From: RHLJ01 sp965222205
GTDB taxonomy: Bacteria > Bacteroidota > Rhodothermia > Balneolales > Balneolaceae
Reading direction: 5' to 3'
Assembly: GCA_965222205.1 (NCBI GenBank)
Contig: OZ244932.1
Coordinates: 2,170,001 to 2,234,000 of the forward strand
Length of the DNA stretch: 64,000 nucleotides
The translations under genes were made by a program, and so were the position numbers. This document shows positions 1-9,010 of this stretch, one piece after another (positions within the stretch are counted from its first letter, which is position 1; every line of letters starts with the position of its first letter). The notes beneath the pieces were generated by a model. It was not told the DNA's origin and searched no databases. It saw only the letters and a list, made by a program, of their open reading frames with translations.

Positions 1-1
1 A

Positions 2-46
2 GAAGATATTGTAGAAAAAATCATGTCCAGTGTTCAGGTTCCTTAG
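2..46 (+). CDS. C-terminal end of an unidentified protein (cut by window edge)
   Basis: Frame 2 reads fourteen codons (EDIVEKIMSSVQVP) and then TAG. The codon choice and the amphipathic run look like a real protein C-terminus, but there is too little to name a family. The gene starts outside the window. The next gene on this strand begins 79 bases later, so the two could be co-transcribed. It could also be a chance open stretch. Confidence 0.4.
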   Translation, partial: EDIVEKIMSSVQVP

Positions 47-125
47 AAAATTTTTTCTTATTGCTTTTCATACCTAAAATTTCATTAATTGTACTAAAAC
101 TGGTATCAATTAAGTCTATATTATT

Positions 126-374
126 ATGAAGATAAAAATGGTTTCTCGGGATGAAATCTCGAGTTCCAGAAAGAAAAGCTCAAAGTACGCCCCTCTTCTG
201 GATGCACTAGGGAAGTTAAAATCGGGTGGAGACGCTATTCAGGTTAAGTACGCCAATGAAAAAGAATTGAGTTCTGCCCGCAATGTAGTGTATGCTTTTA
301 ACAGGGAGACCGGTAAAAAAGTGAAAAGCCGAAAAGACTCTGTTAATAAAACCGTTTTTTTCTACTTGAAATAA
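126..374 (+). CDS. small basic hypothetical protein (82 aa)
   Basis: I do not recognise the family. The 82-residue product is rich in lysine, serine and arginine, has no signal peptide or membrane segment, and ends in a hydrophobic FFYL stretch. It starts at ATG after an AT-rich leader without an obvious Shine-Dalgarno sequence. A strong hairpin terminator follows within two bases of the stop, which supports a real transcription unit ending here. The composition would suit a small nucleic-acid-binding or ribosome-associated protein, but that is only inference. Confidence 0.6.
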   Translation: MKIKMVSRDEISSSRKKSSKYAPLLDALGKLKSGGDAIQVKYANEKELSSARNVVYAFNRETGKKVKSRKDSVNKTVFFYLK

Positions 375-375
375 A

Positions 376-405
376 AAAGCCCCATACTTTTCAGCATGGG
401 GCTTT
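376..405. terminator. bidirectional intrinsic terminator between the small ORF and rpsA
   Basis: AAAGCCCCAT and ATGGGGCTTT form a perfect 10-bp stem around a 10-base loop. A and T flanks on the two sides let it terminate both the plus-strand small gene and the minus-strand cmk-rpsA unit. Confidence 0.85.
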
Positions 406-428
406 AATCTTTTCAGAAAAGTAGTTGC

Positions 429-2486
429 TTACTTTTCTTCGTCAGAAGCTTCTTCTTCTTTCTCTTCTTTTTTGGTTTCAGCTTTCTTAGCTGATTTCTT
501 TGAAGCTTCTTCAGCTGCAGCTTTTTCTTCTGCTTCCATTTTTTCTTTCAAAGCACCAAGGCCAGACATCTCACCCAAGGTAGGCGCGCCTGTTTCCATA
601 TTAGCTTTCTTGTCCGCTTTCTTTTTAACCGTTTTGGCTTTCTTCTGGTCCGAATCAAGCTGGCTTAAATCGATTGATTTGCCGGCTTCATCAAACTTAA
701 AGATGAATGCTTCTACTTCCTGTCCTTCTTTGAACTCTGGCTCAACGGCCTTAGTCAGGTTCAGGAATGCTTCCACGCCAAGAGGTAATTTAACAAAAGC
801 ACCACGATCGGTTACTTTTACTACTTCACCTTTCACTTCAGTACCGGGAGCATATTCACGTGCGTATTGTTCCCATGGATTCTCAAGAACCTGCTTGTGA
901 CCAAGGGTAATACGACGGTTGTCGAAATCTACACCAAGAATAACCACATCGATTTCCTGATCTTTGGAAACTACTTCATTTGGATGTTCCACTTTGTCTT
1001 CCCAGCTAAGGTCGGATACGTGAATCAATCCATCGATACCCGGCTCAAGCTCAACAAATACACCAAAGTTGGTTAAGTTGCGAACAATACCTTTGTGCTT
1101 AGATCCGATTGGGAATCTTTCAAGGATATCAGCCCACGGATCTTTAGTAAGTTGCTTAACACCAAGAGAGATTTTCTTCTCATCTTCGTTGATATTCAAC
1201 ACAATACATTCTACTACATCATCTTTCTCAACTAATTGAGACGGATGTTTGATATGCTGAGTCCAGCTCATTTCAGAAATGTGAATCAATCCTTCAACAC
1301 CTTTCTCAAGCTCGATAAACGCACCATAATCAGCAATAGAAACAACACGTCCCTGAACTTTCATACTTTCAGGATATTTTTCCTGAATACTTTCCCACGG
1401 GTGTGGTTGTAATTGCTTCAATCCAAGAGATACGCGTTTGCTGCGCTCATCAAAGTCGATAACGGCAACGTTCAGGCGTTGATCCAGTTGAACGATTTCG
1501 TTCGGATTGTCAACACGTCCCCAGGACAGATCAGTAATGTGAAGTAGTCCGTCAACACCACCAAGATCGATGAACACACCGAAGTCTGTGATATTTTTAA
1601 CTGCACCTTCGAGAACCTGACCGGCTTCGATGGTATCAAGAATTTGCTCTCTTTGCTCTTCAAGATCAGACTCGATAAGCGCACGGTGAGAAACAACCAC
1701 GTTTTCTGCAGCCATGTTCAATTTAACTACGGCAAATTCCATAGTCTTGTTTACATAAGCATCGAAGTCACGCACAGGACGCACATCAATTTGCGAACCG
1801 GGAAGGAAGGCATCAATACCAAAGAGATCAACAACCATCCCACCTTTAATTCTGCGTTTGATAAGCCCTTCAACTACTTCCTGAGTTTCGTGAGCAGATT
1901 CGATTTTCTCCCACGCTTGCAGGATGTCTGCTTTTCTTCTGGAAAGAATAAGCTGGCCTTCTTTATCTTCAACTCGATCAAGGAATACATCCACTTCATC
2001 GCCAGGCCCCATGTTTTCCAGAACAGATGAGGAAAATTCGTTTACCGCAATGATACCTTCAGATTTGAATCCGATATCAATTACAACGTATTTCTCATCA
2101 ATAGAAACAACACGTCCGGTTACAATTTCCTTTTCTTCAATTTCATTCAGGGTATTTTCATACATACCCATCAACTCGTTGTATTCGTCAGCAGTATATT
2201 CGTCAGATGGGCTTTCTAATTGGTCGTAAGTGTAAACTTCGCCTTCAAGATCGCCACTGAATACATGAGTTAGTGTTTCTTCGGTAGCTGCTTCTTCATT
2301 GGCAGCATCTTCATTTTCTTCCGCTACAGTCTCTTCTTCGTTTGCTTCTGCAGTATCTTCAGGAGTTTCGGATTCTTCAGTTTCAGCAACTTCGGCTTCA
2401 ACAGTTTCTTCGGTAGTTTCTTCAACAACTTCTTGAGTTGCCACTTCTTCCTGTTCGGTTTGTTCGTTTTTTACGTCTTCTGACAT
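429..2486 (-). CDS. rpsA: 30S ribosomal protein S1
   Basis: Ribosomal protein S1 binds mRNA on the 30S subunit and helps initiation. The 685-residue product carries six S1 (OB-fold) repeats at about residues 120-185, 205-270, 290-357, 375-442, 462-529 and 549-615. Repeats 3 to 5 each show the typical GVF(I/V)(D/E)L...GL(I/L)H motif. It is longer than the E. coli protein (557 aa) because of a Glu/Thr-rich acidic N-terminal extension of about 75 residues and a Lys/Glu/Ala-rich C-terminal tail from about residue 620. It lies 68 bases downstream of cmk, the classic cmk-rpsA arrangement. A shared terminator follows its stop. Confidence 0.97.
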   Translation of the reverse strand: MSEDVKNEQTEQEEVATQEVVEETTEETVEAEVAETEESETPEDTAEANEEETVAEENEDAANEEAATEETLTHVFSGDLEGEVYTYDQLESPSDEYTADEYNELMGMYENTLNEIEEKEIVTGRVVSIDEKYVVIDIGFKSEGIIAVNEFSSSVLENMGPGDEVDVFLDRVEDKEGQLILSRRKADILQAWEKIESAHETQEVVEGLIKRRIKGGMVVDLFGIDAFLPGSQIDVRPVRDFDAYVNKTMEFAVVKLNMAAENVVVSHRALIESDLEEQREQILDTIEAGQVLEGAVKNITDFGVFIDLGGVDGLLHITDLSWGRVDNPNEIVQLDQRLNVAVIDFDERSKRVSLGLKQLQPHPWESIQEKYPESMKVQGRVVSIADYGAFIELEKGVEGLIHISEMSWTQHIKHPSQLVEKDDVVECIVLNINEDEKKISLGVKQLTKDPWADILERFPIGSKHKGIVRNLTNFGVFVELEPGIDGLIHVSDLSWEDKVEHPNEVVSKDQEIDVVILGVDFDNRRITLGHKQVLENPWEQYAREYAPGTEVKGEVVKVTDRGAFVKLPLGVEAFLNLTKAVEPEFKEGQEVEAFIFKFDEAGKSIDLSQLDSDQKKAKTVKKKADKKANMETGAPTLGEMSGLGALKEKMEAEEKAAAEEASKKSAKKAETKKEEKEEEASDEEK

Positions 2487-2554
2487 TATAAATATTTGTT
2501 AAAAGTGATACCTCATAACCGGCTTTCGATTATGGGATAAGGTTAATGTTTCAG

Positions 2555-3211
2555 TTATGAAGCAATCAGGGGTTTAATCTGATTACAAATGATTGATACC
2601 TGCTCCTCAAAACTGAGTGCAGAAGTATCAATTTCTATGGCATCATCCGCTTTCTTTAACGGATCAGCACTTCTGGATGAATCGATCTCATCACGTTCTG
2701 TAATGTTTTTCATTACTTCTTCTAGTGACGCTGTACTTCCTTTCTTTTGAAGTTCAGCCAACCTTCGTTGAGCGCGCGTTTTCAAATCAGCAACCATAAA
2801 AAATTTCAAAGTTGCATCAGGAAAAACTGCGGTACCCAAATCACGACCGTCTGCTACATACACACCCGTTTCAACTGCTTTACGCATCAGGGTGTTTACA
2901 TAAGACCGGACATCAGGCATAGCTGCGACTTCACTAACATGTTGAGAGACTTCCATGGTGCGAATTTCATCTGATACGTTTGCATCATTTAAATACACAA
3001 TGAAGCTCCCTTCTTGGAAGTGAAATGAGATCTTGTTTTCTTTCAGGAGTTCAAAGAACAATTCTTTATTCTTTTCTGCCTTTAGGTATATTAAGGTCGC
3101 TACTCGGTACAAAGCTCCGGAATCCAAAAATTGAATTTGTAAGCGCCGGGCTACTGCCCTGGCTGTTGAACTTTTTCCCGAACCTGCGGGTCCATCAATT
3201 ACCACTATCAT
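2555..3211 (-). CDS. cmk: cytidylate kinase
   Basis: Phosphorylates CMP/dCMP with ATP in pyrimidine nucleotide salvage. The 218-residue length is normal. The P-loop GPAGSGKSS is at residues 7-15, the product begins directly with the first beta strand (MIVVIDGPAG), and the family motif VADGRDLGTAVFPDA is present. It is followed by rpsA on the same strand, a gene order conserved across many bacteria, and is divergent from rpsT across a 129-base intergenic region. Confidence 0.97.
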   Translation of the reverse strand: MIVVIDGPAGSGKSSTARAVARRLQIQFLDSGALYRVATLIYLKAEKNKELFFELLKENKISFHFQEGSFIVYLNDANVSDEIRTMEVSQHVSEVAAMPDVRSYVNTLMRKAVETGVYVADGRDLGTAVFPDATLKFFMVADLKTRAQRRLAELQKKGSTASLEEVMKNITERDEIDSSRSADPLKKADDAIEIDTSALSFEEQVSIICNQIKPLIAS

Positions 3212-3259
3212 AACAGAACAGTTAAATTAAACTTATTCCTTTAATTATTCAATCATTTC

Positions 3260-3290
3260 TTGTTTAAGATTTAAGGAAGCCTTAATTTTG
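3260..3290 (+). promoter_or_regulatory. predicted Bacteroidota-type promoter of rpsT-gpmI
   Basis: TTG at 3260-3262 and TAATTTTG at 3283-3290, 20 bases apart, fit the Bacteroidota primary-sigma consensus (TTTG, about 19-20 nt, TAnnTTTG). The -7 box lies 50 bases upstream of the rpsT start codon. The same layout with the same 20-base spacing occurs before rpmE in this window. Confidence 0.6.
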
Positions 3291-3340
3291 TGGTCTTCGA
3301 AAGAATTGTACAAAAACGAACAATCGACTGTTAAAAATTC

Positions 3341-3592
3341 ATGGCACGTAATAAATCCGCAATTAAGCGTACACGTCAGAACATCAAGAAAAATGAGCAC
3401 AACAAAAACAGACGCTCAAGAATGAGAACATTGGTAAAAAAAGTGTTCACAACCTCTGACAAAGCACAAGCTGAAACTGCTTTAAAAGAAGCTGTTTCTT
3501 TTATCGACAGAATGAGTGTTAAGGGTGTAATCCACAAAAACACCGCAGCCAGAAAAAAAGCTCAGCTTACTAAGTACGTAAACAATTTGTAA
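3341..3592 (+). CDS. rpsT: 30S ribosomal protein S20
   Basis: Small basic protein that binds 16S rRNA in the body of the 30S subunit. The 83-residue product has the family's N-terminus (MARNKSAIKRTRQN), helical Lys/Arg-rich body and the conserved IHKNTAARKKAQL segment near the end. The start ATG follows the predicted promoter. gpmI begins ten bases after the stop, so the two are probably co-transcribed. Confidence 0.97.
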   Translation: MARNKSAIKRTRQNIKKNEHNKNRRSRMRTLVKKVFTTSDKAQAETALKEAVSFIDRMSVKGVIHKNTAARKKAQLTKYVNNL

Positions 3593-3602
3593 TTAAGGCA
3601 TC

Positions 3603-5126
3603 ATGTCCGAACCTCTATCTAAAGCTCTTCTTGTAATTTTAGATGGGTTCGGAATAGCTGTCGACCCTTCTGTTAGTGCCATTGATAAGGCGCAAAAACC
3701 TTTCTACGATTCTTTAATTAACTCCTGCCCTCATTCCCATTTATTAGCCAGTGGAGAAGAAGTAGGACTCCCCGACGGTCAATTTGGAAACTCTGAAGTC
3801 GGGCATCTTAATATTGGTGCCGGAAGAATTGTATGGCAGGCCCTTTCAAAAATTAATAAAGATATCCGGGATGGAGGATTTTTTGAGAACGCAGAGCTTA
3901 TCAGAGGAATAGAGCAAGCCAAAAAGAAAAATAAGATTCACTTGATGGGTCTTTTTTCTGAAGGCGGAGTCCATAGCAACAATCAACATCTTTTCGCTCT
4001 GCTAAAGCTCTGTAAAAAACATGGGATTGAAAATGTGTATGTGCACGCTTTCACTGATGGAAGAGATACGGCTCCTCAGTCAGGAAAAGGATACGCTCAG
4101 GATTTTAACAAAAAAGCGGAAAAGATCGGCGTTGGTAAATTAGCATCGATCGTTGGACGTTATTATGCAATGGATCGTGATAACCGATGGGAACGTGTTC
4201 AGCTTGCTTACGATCTTTTAGTAAATGGCAAAGGAGAATATTTTTCTTCTGCGGATGAAGCATTCGACTTAACCTACTCAGACAATATAACTGACGAATT
4301 TATTAAACCTGTTCTGCTGGATGATTCTGATGAATCACGAATTTGTAAAGACGACTCTGTTATTTTCTATAATATAAGAGGTGATCGTGCCCGCGAAATT
4401 TCCAGAGCCTTATGCGAAGATAATTTTGATGAGTTTGAAGTGAAGAAAGATTTAAATCTCACATACATCACTTTCACCTCATATGATGCAACTTTTGAGT
4501 TTGCCCATGTTGCCTATCCCCCGCAGGTATTAACAAATACCTTAGGTGAGTGGATCAGCAAAAAAGGACTTAAACAATTCCGAATCGCCGAGACTGAAAA
4601 ATATCCTCACGTCACTTATTTCTTTAATGGCGGAGAGGAAACCCCAAATGAAGGTGAAGACCGGTTAGTTATTCCAAGCCCAAAAGTAGCTACTTATGAT
4701 CTTCAACCCGAAATGAGCGCGCCTGAAGTTGGTGACGCCTTGGTTGAAAAATTAGTATCTGAAAAATACAGCCTCGTAATCCTCAATTTTGCAAATACCG
4801 ATATGGTTGGTCATACAGGCGATATGGGTGCGGCCATTGCTTCTGTAGAAGCAGTAGATTATCAATTGAAAAGAGTTATAGAAACGGCTTCCGCTCATGG
4901 ATACCGATCTCTCATCATCGCCGATCACGGAAACTCCGACCAAATGGTGAAGGAAGACGGTAGCCCTCACACTGCTCATACCACCGCCCCTGTGCCCGCG
5001 ATTATTGTGAATCATCCGCACGAGATAAAAATGCATCCGGGTATTCTCGCGGACGTAGCCCCTACCCTTTTAAAATTGATGGGACTTGATCAGCCTGAAG
5101 AAATGACAGGAACCCCGCTTTTTTAA
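3603..5126 (+). CDS. gpmI: 2,3-bisphosphoglycerate-independent phosphoglycerate mutase
   Basis: Interconverts 3- and 2-phosphoglycerate in glycolysis using two metal ions. At 507 residues it has the normal iPGM length. Visible signatures are the N-terminal metal motif LLVILDGFG, the phospho-serine loop GNSEVGHLNIGAGR (Ser about residue 64), GRDTAP, GRYYAMDRD and the C-terminal metal motif IADHGNSDQM followed by a His-containing HTAHTTAPVP. It belongs to the alkaline phosphatase superfamily. It lies ten bases behind rpsT and 135 bases before clpC, which probably has its own promoter. Confidence 0.96.
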   Translation: MSEPLSKALLVILDGFGIAVDPSVSAIDKAQKPFYDSLINSCPHSHLLASGEEVGLPDGQFGNSEVGHLNIGAGRIVWQALSKINKDIRDGGFFENAELIRGIEQAKKKNKIHLMGLFSEGGVHSNNQHLFALLKLCKKHGIENVYVHAFTDGRDTAPQSGKGYAQDFNKKAEKIGVGKLASIVGRYYAMDRDNRWERVQLAYDLLVNGKGEYFSSADEAFDLTYSDNITDEFIKPVLLDDSDESRICKDDSVIFYNIRGDRAREISRALCEDNFDEFEVKKDLNLTYITFTSYDATFEFAHVAYPPQVLTNTLGEWISKKGLKQFRIAETEKYPHVTYFFNGGEETPNEGEDRLVIPSPKVATYDLQPEMSAPEVGDALVEKLVSEKYSLVILNFANTDMVGHTGDMGAAIASVEAVDYQLKRVIETASAHGYRSLIIADHGNSDQMVKEDGSPHTAHTTAPVPAIIVNHPHEIKMHPGILADVAPTLLKLMGLDQPEEMTGTPLF

Positions 5127-5261
5127 TCTTTATCTCGCCTTTTAGTTTGCTTTTACAATAGTGCTCCGCTACATTCGTCAAAGAATGAACTAAATACATG
5201 TTTGGCTCGTTTTTTGCCCTATAAGAATTGAATTTTCATACTATTTAAGAGGACTTATCAC

Positions 5262-7856
5262 ATGGAGGGTAATTTTTCAAGTAAAGTTCGTGACGTTATC
5301 CAGTTTAGCAGAGAAGAAGCTTTGCGCCTGGGTCATGACTACATTGGAACAGAACATTTAATATTAGGCATTGTTCGATTAGGAGATGGCGTTGCAGTTA
5401 GAATTTTAAAGAATTTGGATTGCGATCTTTTCAAACTAAAGAAAACAATTGAAGACACCGTAAGAGGAACCGGAGGCTCAGTAACTGTTGGGAATATCCC
5501 ATTAACTAAGCAAGCTGAGAAAGTACTTCGGATCACTTATCTGGAGGCAAAACTCTATAAGAGCGATACCATTGGCACTGAGCATCTGCTCCTATCGCTA
5601 CTTAGAGATGATGAAAACATCGCTGCCCAGATTCTACAGCAATTCAGCGTTTCTTACGATGCTGTCAGGGAAGAATTGGATTTAATTATTTCAGGAAAAT
5701 CCCGGGAAGAATTTGACGATGCTACTTCCATATCGGCAAGTACACCTTCATCTTCTCCCAAAGGATCTTCAGGAACAGGAAGTTCGAGAGAAAAAAGAAT
5801 GGATAAATCGAAAACTCCAGTGCTCGATAACTTCGGGCGCGATCTTACTCAAATGGCCGAAGAAGGAAAATTAGATCCTATCATCGGGCGGGATAAAGAA
5901 ATTGAACGAGTGGCTCAGGTATTGAGTCGGCGTAAAAAGAACAATCCGGTTCTTATTGGAGAACCTGGTGTTGGTAAAACTGCGATTGCAGAAGGACTCG
6001 CAGCCCGAATTGTACAGAGAAAGGTTTCGCGTGTTCTCTACGATAAGCGTGTGATTGCTCTCGATCTTGCGGCTTTGGTTGCAGGAACCAAATATCGTGG
6101 TCAGTTTGAAGAACGCATGAAAGCGGTTATGACAGAGCTCGAAAAAACGGATAATGTAATTCTCTTTATTGATGAACTTCACACCATTGTTGGTGCCGGT
6201 GGAGCGAGTGGCTCACTTGATGCTTCCAATATGTTGAAACCAGCTCTCGCCCGGGGAGATATCCAGGCAATCGGTGCAACAACATTGAACGAGTACCGCC
6301 AATTTATTGAGAAAGATGGCGCGCTCGAACGTCGTTTCCAGAAGATTATGGTTGATCCTACCACAGCGGAGGAAACCATTGAGATTCTAAATCAAATTAA
6401 AGGAAAGTACGAAAAACATCATAGCGTTAGCTATACCGAAGAAGCCATTGAGAGCTGTGTAAAGCTTACGGATCGATATGTGACCGATCACTTCCTGCCA
6501 GATAAAGCCATTGATGCTCTGGACGAAGCCGGTGCACGAGTTCACTTAGCGAACATCACCGTTCCAAAGCATATTATCGAACTCGAAGATGAAATTGAGA
6601 CGACCAGCGTAGAGAAAAACTCGATGGTTAAGAAACAGCGTTTTGAAGAAGCCGCACGACTTCGTGATAAAGAAAAGCGATTAATCGAAGACCTTGAAGT
6701 TGCTCAGCGCGAATGGGAAAAAGAATCCGAAAGCATCGTATTTGATGTTGTTGAAGAAGATGTCGCTTCTGTAATTGCCATGATGAGTGGCGTTCCTGTG
6801 AACAAAATCAGCCAGAATGAAGGTGCTAAACTTCTGAAAATGAAGGAAAGTCTTTCAGGCAAAGTGATTGGTCAGGACGAAGCCATTATAAAACTTACGA
6901 AAGCCATCCAAAGAACACGGGCCGGATTAAAAGATCCATCACGCCCGATCGGCTCCTTTATTTTCTTAGGACCAACCGGTGTTGGTAAAACAGAAATGGC
7001 GAAAGTACTTGCTAAATATCTATTCGATAAAGACGATACTCTCATCCGGATTGATATGAGTGAGTACATGGAGAAGTTCTCTGTGTCCAGACTGATCGGA
7101 GCTCCTCCGGGATATGTTGGGTATGAGGAAGGTGGAGTACTTACAGAAAAAGTTCGCCGCAAACCTTATAGCGTTGTCCTTCTTGATGAAATTGAGAAAG
7201 CTCACCCGGATGTATTCAACATCTTGTTGCAGGTACTGGATGATGGAATCCTCACCGACAGTCTTGGCCGTCGTGTTGATTTCCGAAACACGATCATCAT
7301 CATGACTTCCAATATTGGTGCCCGTGACATTAGAAATATGGGTAAAGGAATTGGTTTTGGCGGACCGGATGAAACCGCGTTTGATTATGCCAAAATGAAG
7401 ACCACTATTCAGGACGCTTTGAAAAAAGTATTTAATCCTGAGTTCCTGAATCGTATTGATGATGTAATCACCTTCAAACCTCTTGAAAAAGATGACATCT
7501 TCCAGATTATCGACATTCTCAGCGAAGAATTGTTCGACAGAATCCGTGAAGTTGGTTTTGAAATTGACATCACTAAAGGTGCGAAGGACTTCATCTCCGA
7601 TCGTGGATTTGATCAGAAATATGGTGCTCGTCCGTTGAAGCGTGCGATTCAAAAGTATATTGAAGATCCACTTGCGGAAGAATTACTTGAACACAAGCAG
7701 GAAGTCGGTTCGTCCATCAAGATCAAAATGAATAAATCCCGTGATGATCTTGAATTCGAGTGGACTAAGCCTGATCCAAAAAAGGTGAAAAAAAAGAAAC
7801 CTTCTGAAACAGAGTCTGAGGAAACGAAAGACGAATCTGAAGAAGCAAAAGCTTAG
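5262..7856 (+). CDS. clpC: ClpC-type ATP-dependent Clp protease ATPase subunit
   Basis: Class I HSP100 unfoldase that feeds ClpP and handles misfolded proteins. Domains in order: paired Clp_N repeats (about 1-145), a Ser-rich linker, AAA module 1 with Walker A GEPGVGKTA (about 231-239), a UVR coiled-coil region (about 450-480, KKQRFEEAARLRDKEKR) that marks ClpC rather than ClpA or ClpB, and AAA module 2 with Walker A GPTGVGKTE (about 570) and IDMSEYMEKFSVSRLIG. The tail is Lys/Glu-rich. The 864-residue length fits. Single-gene unit with its own terminator; no clpP or mcsB is adjacent. Confidence 0.95.
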   Translation: MEGNFSSKVRDVIQFSREEALRLGHDYIGTEHLILGIVRLGDGVAVRILKNLDCDLFKLKKTIEDTVRGTGGSVTVGNIPLTKQAEKVLRITYLEAKLYKSDTIGTEHLLLSLLRDDENIAAQILQQFSVSYDAVREELDLIISGKSREEFDDATSISASTPSSSPKGSSGTGSSREKRMDKSKTPVLDNFGRDLTQMAEEGKLDPIIGRDKEIERVAQVLSRRKKNNPVLIGEPGVGKTAIAEGLAARIVQRKVSRVLYDKRVIALDLAALVAGTKYRGQFEERMKAVMTELEKTDNVILFIDELHTIVGAGGASGSLDASNMLKPALARGDIQAIGATTLNEYRQFIEKDGALERRFQKIMVDPTTAEETIEILNQIKGKYEKHHSVSYTEEAIESCVKLTDRYVTDHFLPDKAIDALDEAGARVHLANITVPKHIIELEDEIETTSVEKNSMVKKQRFEEAARLRDKEKRLIEDLEVAQREWEKESESIVFDVVEEDVASVIAMMSGVPVNKISQNEGAKLLKMKESLSGKVIGQDEAIIKLTKAIQRTRAGLKDPSRPIGSFIFLGPTGVGKTEMAKVLAKYLFDKDDTLIRIDMSEYMEKFSVSRLIGAPPGYVGYEEGGVLTEKVRRKPYSVVLLDEIEKAHPDVFNILLQVLDDGILTDSLGRRVDFRNTIIIMTSNIGARDIRNMGKGIGFGGPDETAFDYAKMKTTIQDALKKVFNPEFLNRIDDVITFKPLEKDDIFQIIDILSEELFDRIREVGFEIDITKGAKDFISDRGFDQKYGARPLKRAIQKYIEDPLAEELLEHKQEVGSSIKIKMNKSRDDLEFEWTKPDPKKVKKKKPSETESEETKDESEEAKA

Positions 7857-7880
7857 GCACTAAGGAACATAAGTACAAGT

Positions 7881-7911
7881 AAAAAGCCCGGCACTTTCAG
7901 TCGGGCTTTTT
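7881..7911. terminator. bidirectional terminator after clpC
   Basis: AAAAAGCCCG and CGGGCTTTTT make a 10-bp stem with an 11-base loop, flanked by A and T tracts. It can end clpC on the plus strand and the beta-propeller gene on the minus strand, whose stop codon lies three bases away. Confidence 0.85.
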
Positions 7912-7913
7912 TA

Positions 7914-8885
7914 TTAAAATCTTGCCCTTAATTTCAATTCCTTATCCAAACCTGAAATAGTATAACTCCCTGACCCTGTTCTTCTCATCGAAACCTGCCC
8001 TTGAATTGTCAGATTCCCATTAAAATCCTCACGCACAATTTTTCGGGCTGAAACATTTACAGCATGAAGTTGAACATCAGAAATAGATGATCCTTCCTTT
8101 CCGGTTAAACCGATTATAGTTTTGTCGATTGGGTCATATCCCGCAAAAATTACCGTAGTATTTCTAAAGCTTGTACTTCCAACACGCTCCCCTGAACGAA
8201 TTTCATAGGCTGCAGCTCTTCCTCCTGAATAGATCGTAACGAACAAACCGTTTTCTGAAAAGTTGATACCTTTCACCGGTTGATCAAATGAGATGGTATT
8301 GAGGTGGTTTCCAAATTTATCCATCAGTTGAATTTCATCTTCAGAACCTGGTTTTACAGAAGCTAAGGCAATGAACTCTCCATTTGGTGAAACTTCAACA
8401 ACCGAAAGTTCTCTGTCTTCACTATAAAATATATCCGTTGGAACACTCCTTGTTGTAATTACCTTTGCTCTGGATCCAGTTTGTCCGTTGCGAATTACTT
8501 TTGGGTTGAATAGAACGATTGTCTTACCTGAAGCGTCCATTGCCAATTCAGAAATAGCCTCGCCACCTTCACTTTGAGTACTATTGGATATCGACCTTTG
8601 AACTCTGCCAAAGGAATCGTAAACCAGAAAATTGGCAATATTTTCCCGAACAATGAACGATCCATTGGGCAACGTGTATGTCTCCAGAGAAGGATCGCCG
8701 CCCGGAGCATTATAAGCTGCACTGATTAATGCCTCACCATTAGCTTCTGAAATAATAACTCCGTTAGAAGAGGCTTTGGCTAACAAAGAAACTAAAGGTG
8801 ATGGGGAGCTTGATATATTCAAACTTTGGGCAGCCAGTGTTCCCGAAAATACAGCCAGAATTAATAAAATAGATGTTCGCTTCAT
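7914..8885 (-). CDS. secreted beta-propeller-like protein of unknown function
   Basis: The ATG at 8885 is preferred over the upstream in-frame start at 8915. It gives a clean signal peptide (MKRTSILLILAVFSGTLAAQ, cleavage expected after Ala-Ala-Gln) and has AAGGG about nine bases upstream. The remaining 300 residues are beta-rich. Blade-like repeats such as PNGEFIALASV and FSENGLFVTIYSGG recall WD40/PQQ propellers, and no catalytic motif is visible. Envelope or periplasmic location is inferred. It is convergent with clpC across a shared terminator and divergent from the epimerase gene. Confidence 0.8.
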   Translation of the reverse strand: MKRTSILLILAVFSGTLAAQSLNISSSPSPLVSLLAKASSNGVIISEANGEALISAAYNAPGGDPSLETYTLPNGSFIVRENIANFLVYDSFGRVQRSISNSTQSEGGEAISELAMDASGKTIVLFNPKVIRNGQTGSRAKVITTRSVPTDIFYSEDRELSVVEVSPNGEFIALASVKPGSEDEIQLMDKFGNHLNTISFDQPVKGINFSENGLFVTIYSGGRAAAYEIRSGERVGSTSFRNTTVIFAGYDPIDKTIIGLTGKEGSSISDVQLHAVNVSARKIVREDFNGNLTIQGQVSMRRTGSGSYTISGLDKELKLRARF

Positions 8886-8973
8886 AATGTGGATTCCCTT
8901 AAATTTTGTATTCAAAGAACGGGATTTTTAGATAAAAGTGCTCCCTCTAAAATCATTATCTTTGGAATGTAAT

Positions 8974-8990
8974 TGTCATCCTGAATTTGG
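8974..8990. repeat. truncated GTCAT-family palindromic repeat
   Basis: TGTCATCCTGAATTTGG repeats the terminal hexamer TGTCAT and the first half-stem layout of the complete element at 44652-44760, but the second half-stem is missing. It sits in the leader of the epimerase gene. It may be a remnant or a chance match. Confidence 0.35.
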
Positions 8991-9010
8991 AAGAGCAGAA
9001 ATACAATTTT

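Noticed and set aside
472..900. Plus-strand open frame inside rpsA (and others at 867, 1644, 1924)
   Set aside because: Mirror-strand frames caused by the codon bias and repeats of S1; no start context or domain.
5142..5195. Weak inverted repeat between gpmI and clpC (TTTAGTT / AACTAAA)
   Set aside because: Seven pairs 40 bases apart in AT-rich DNA; expected by chance.
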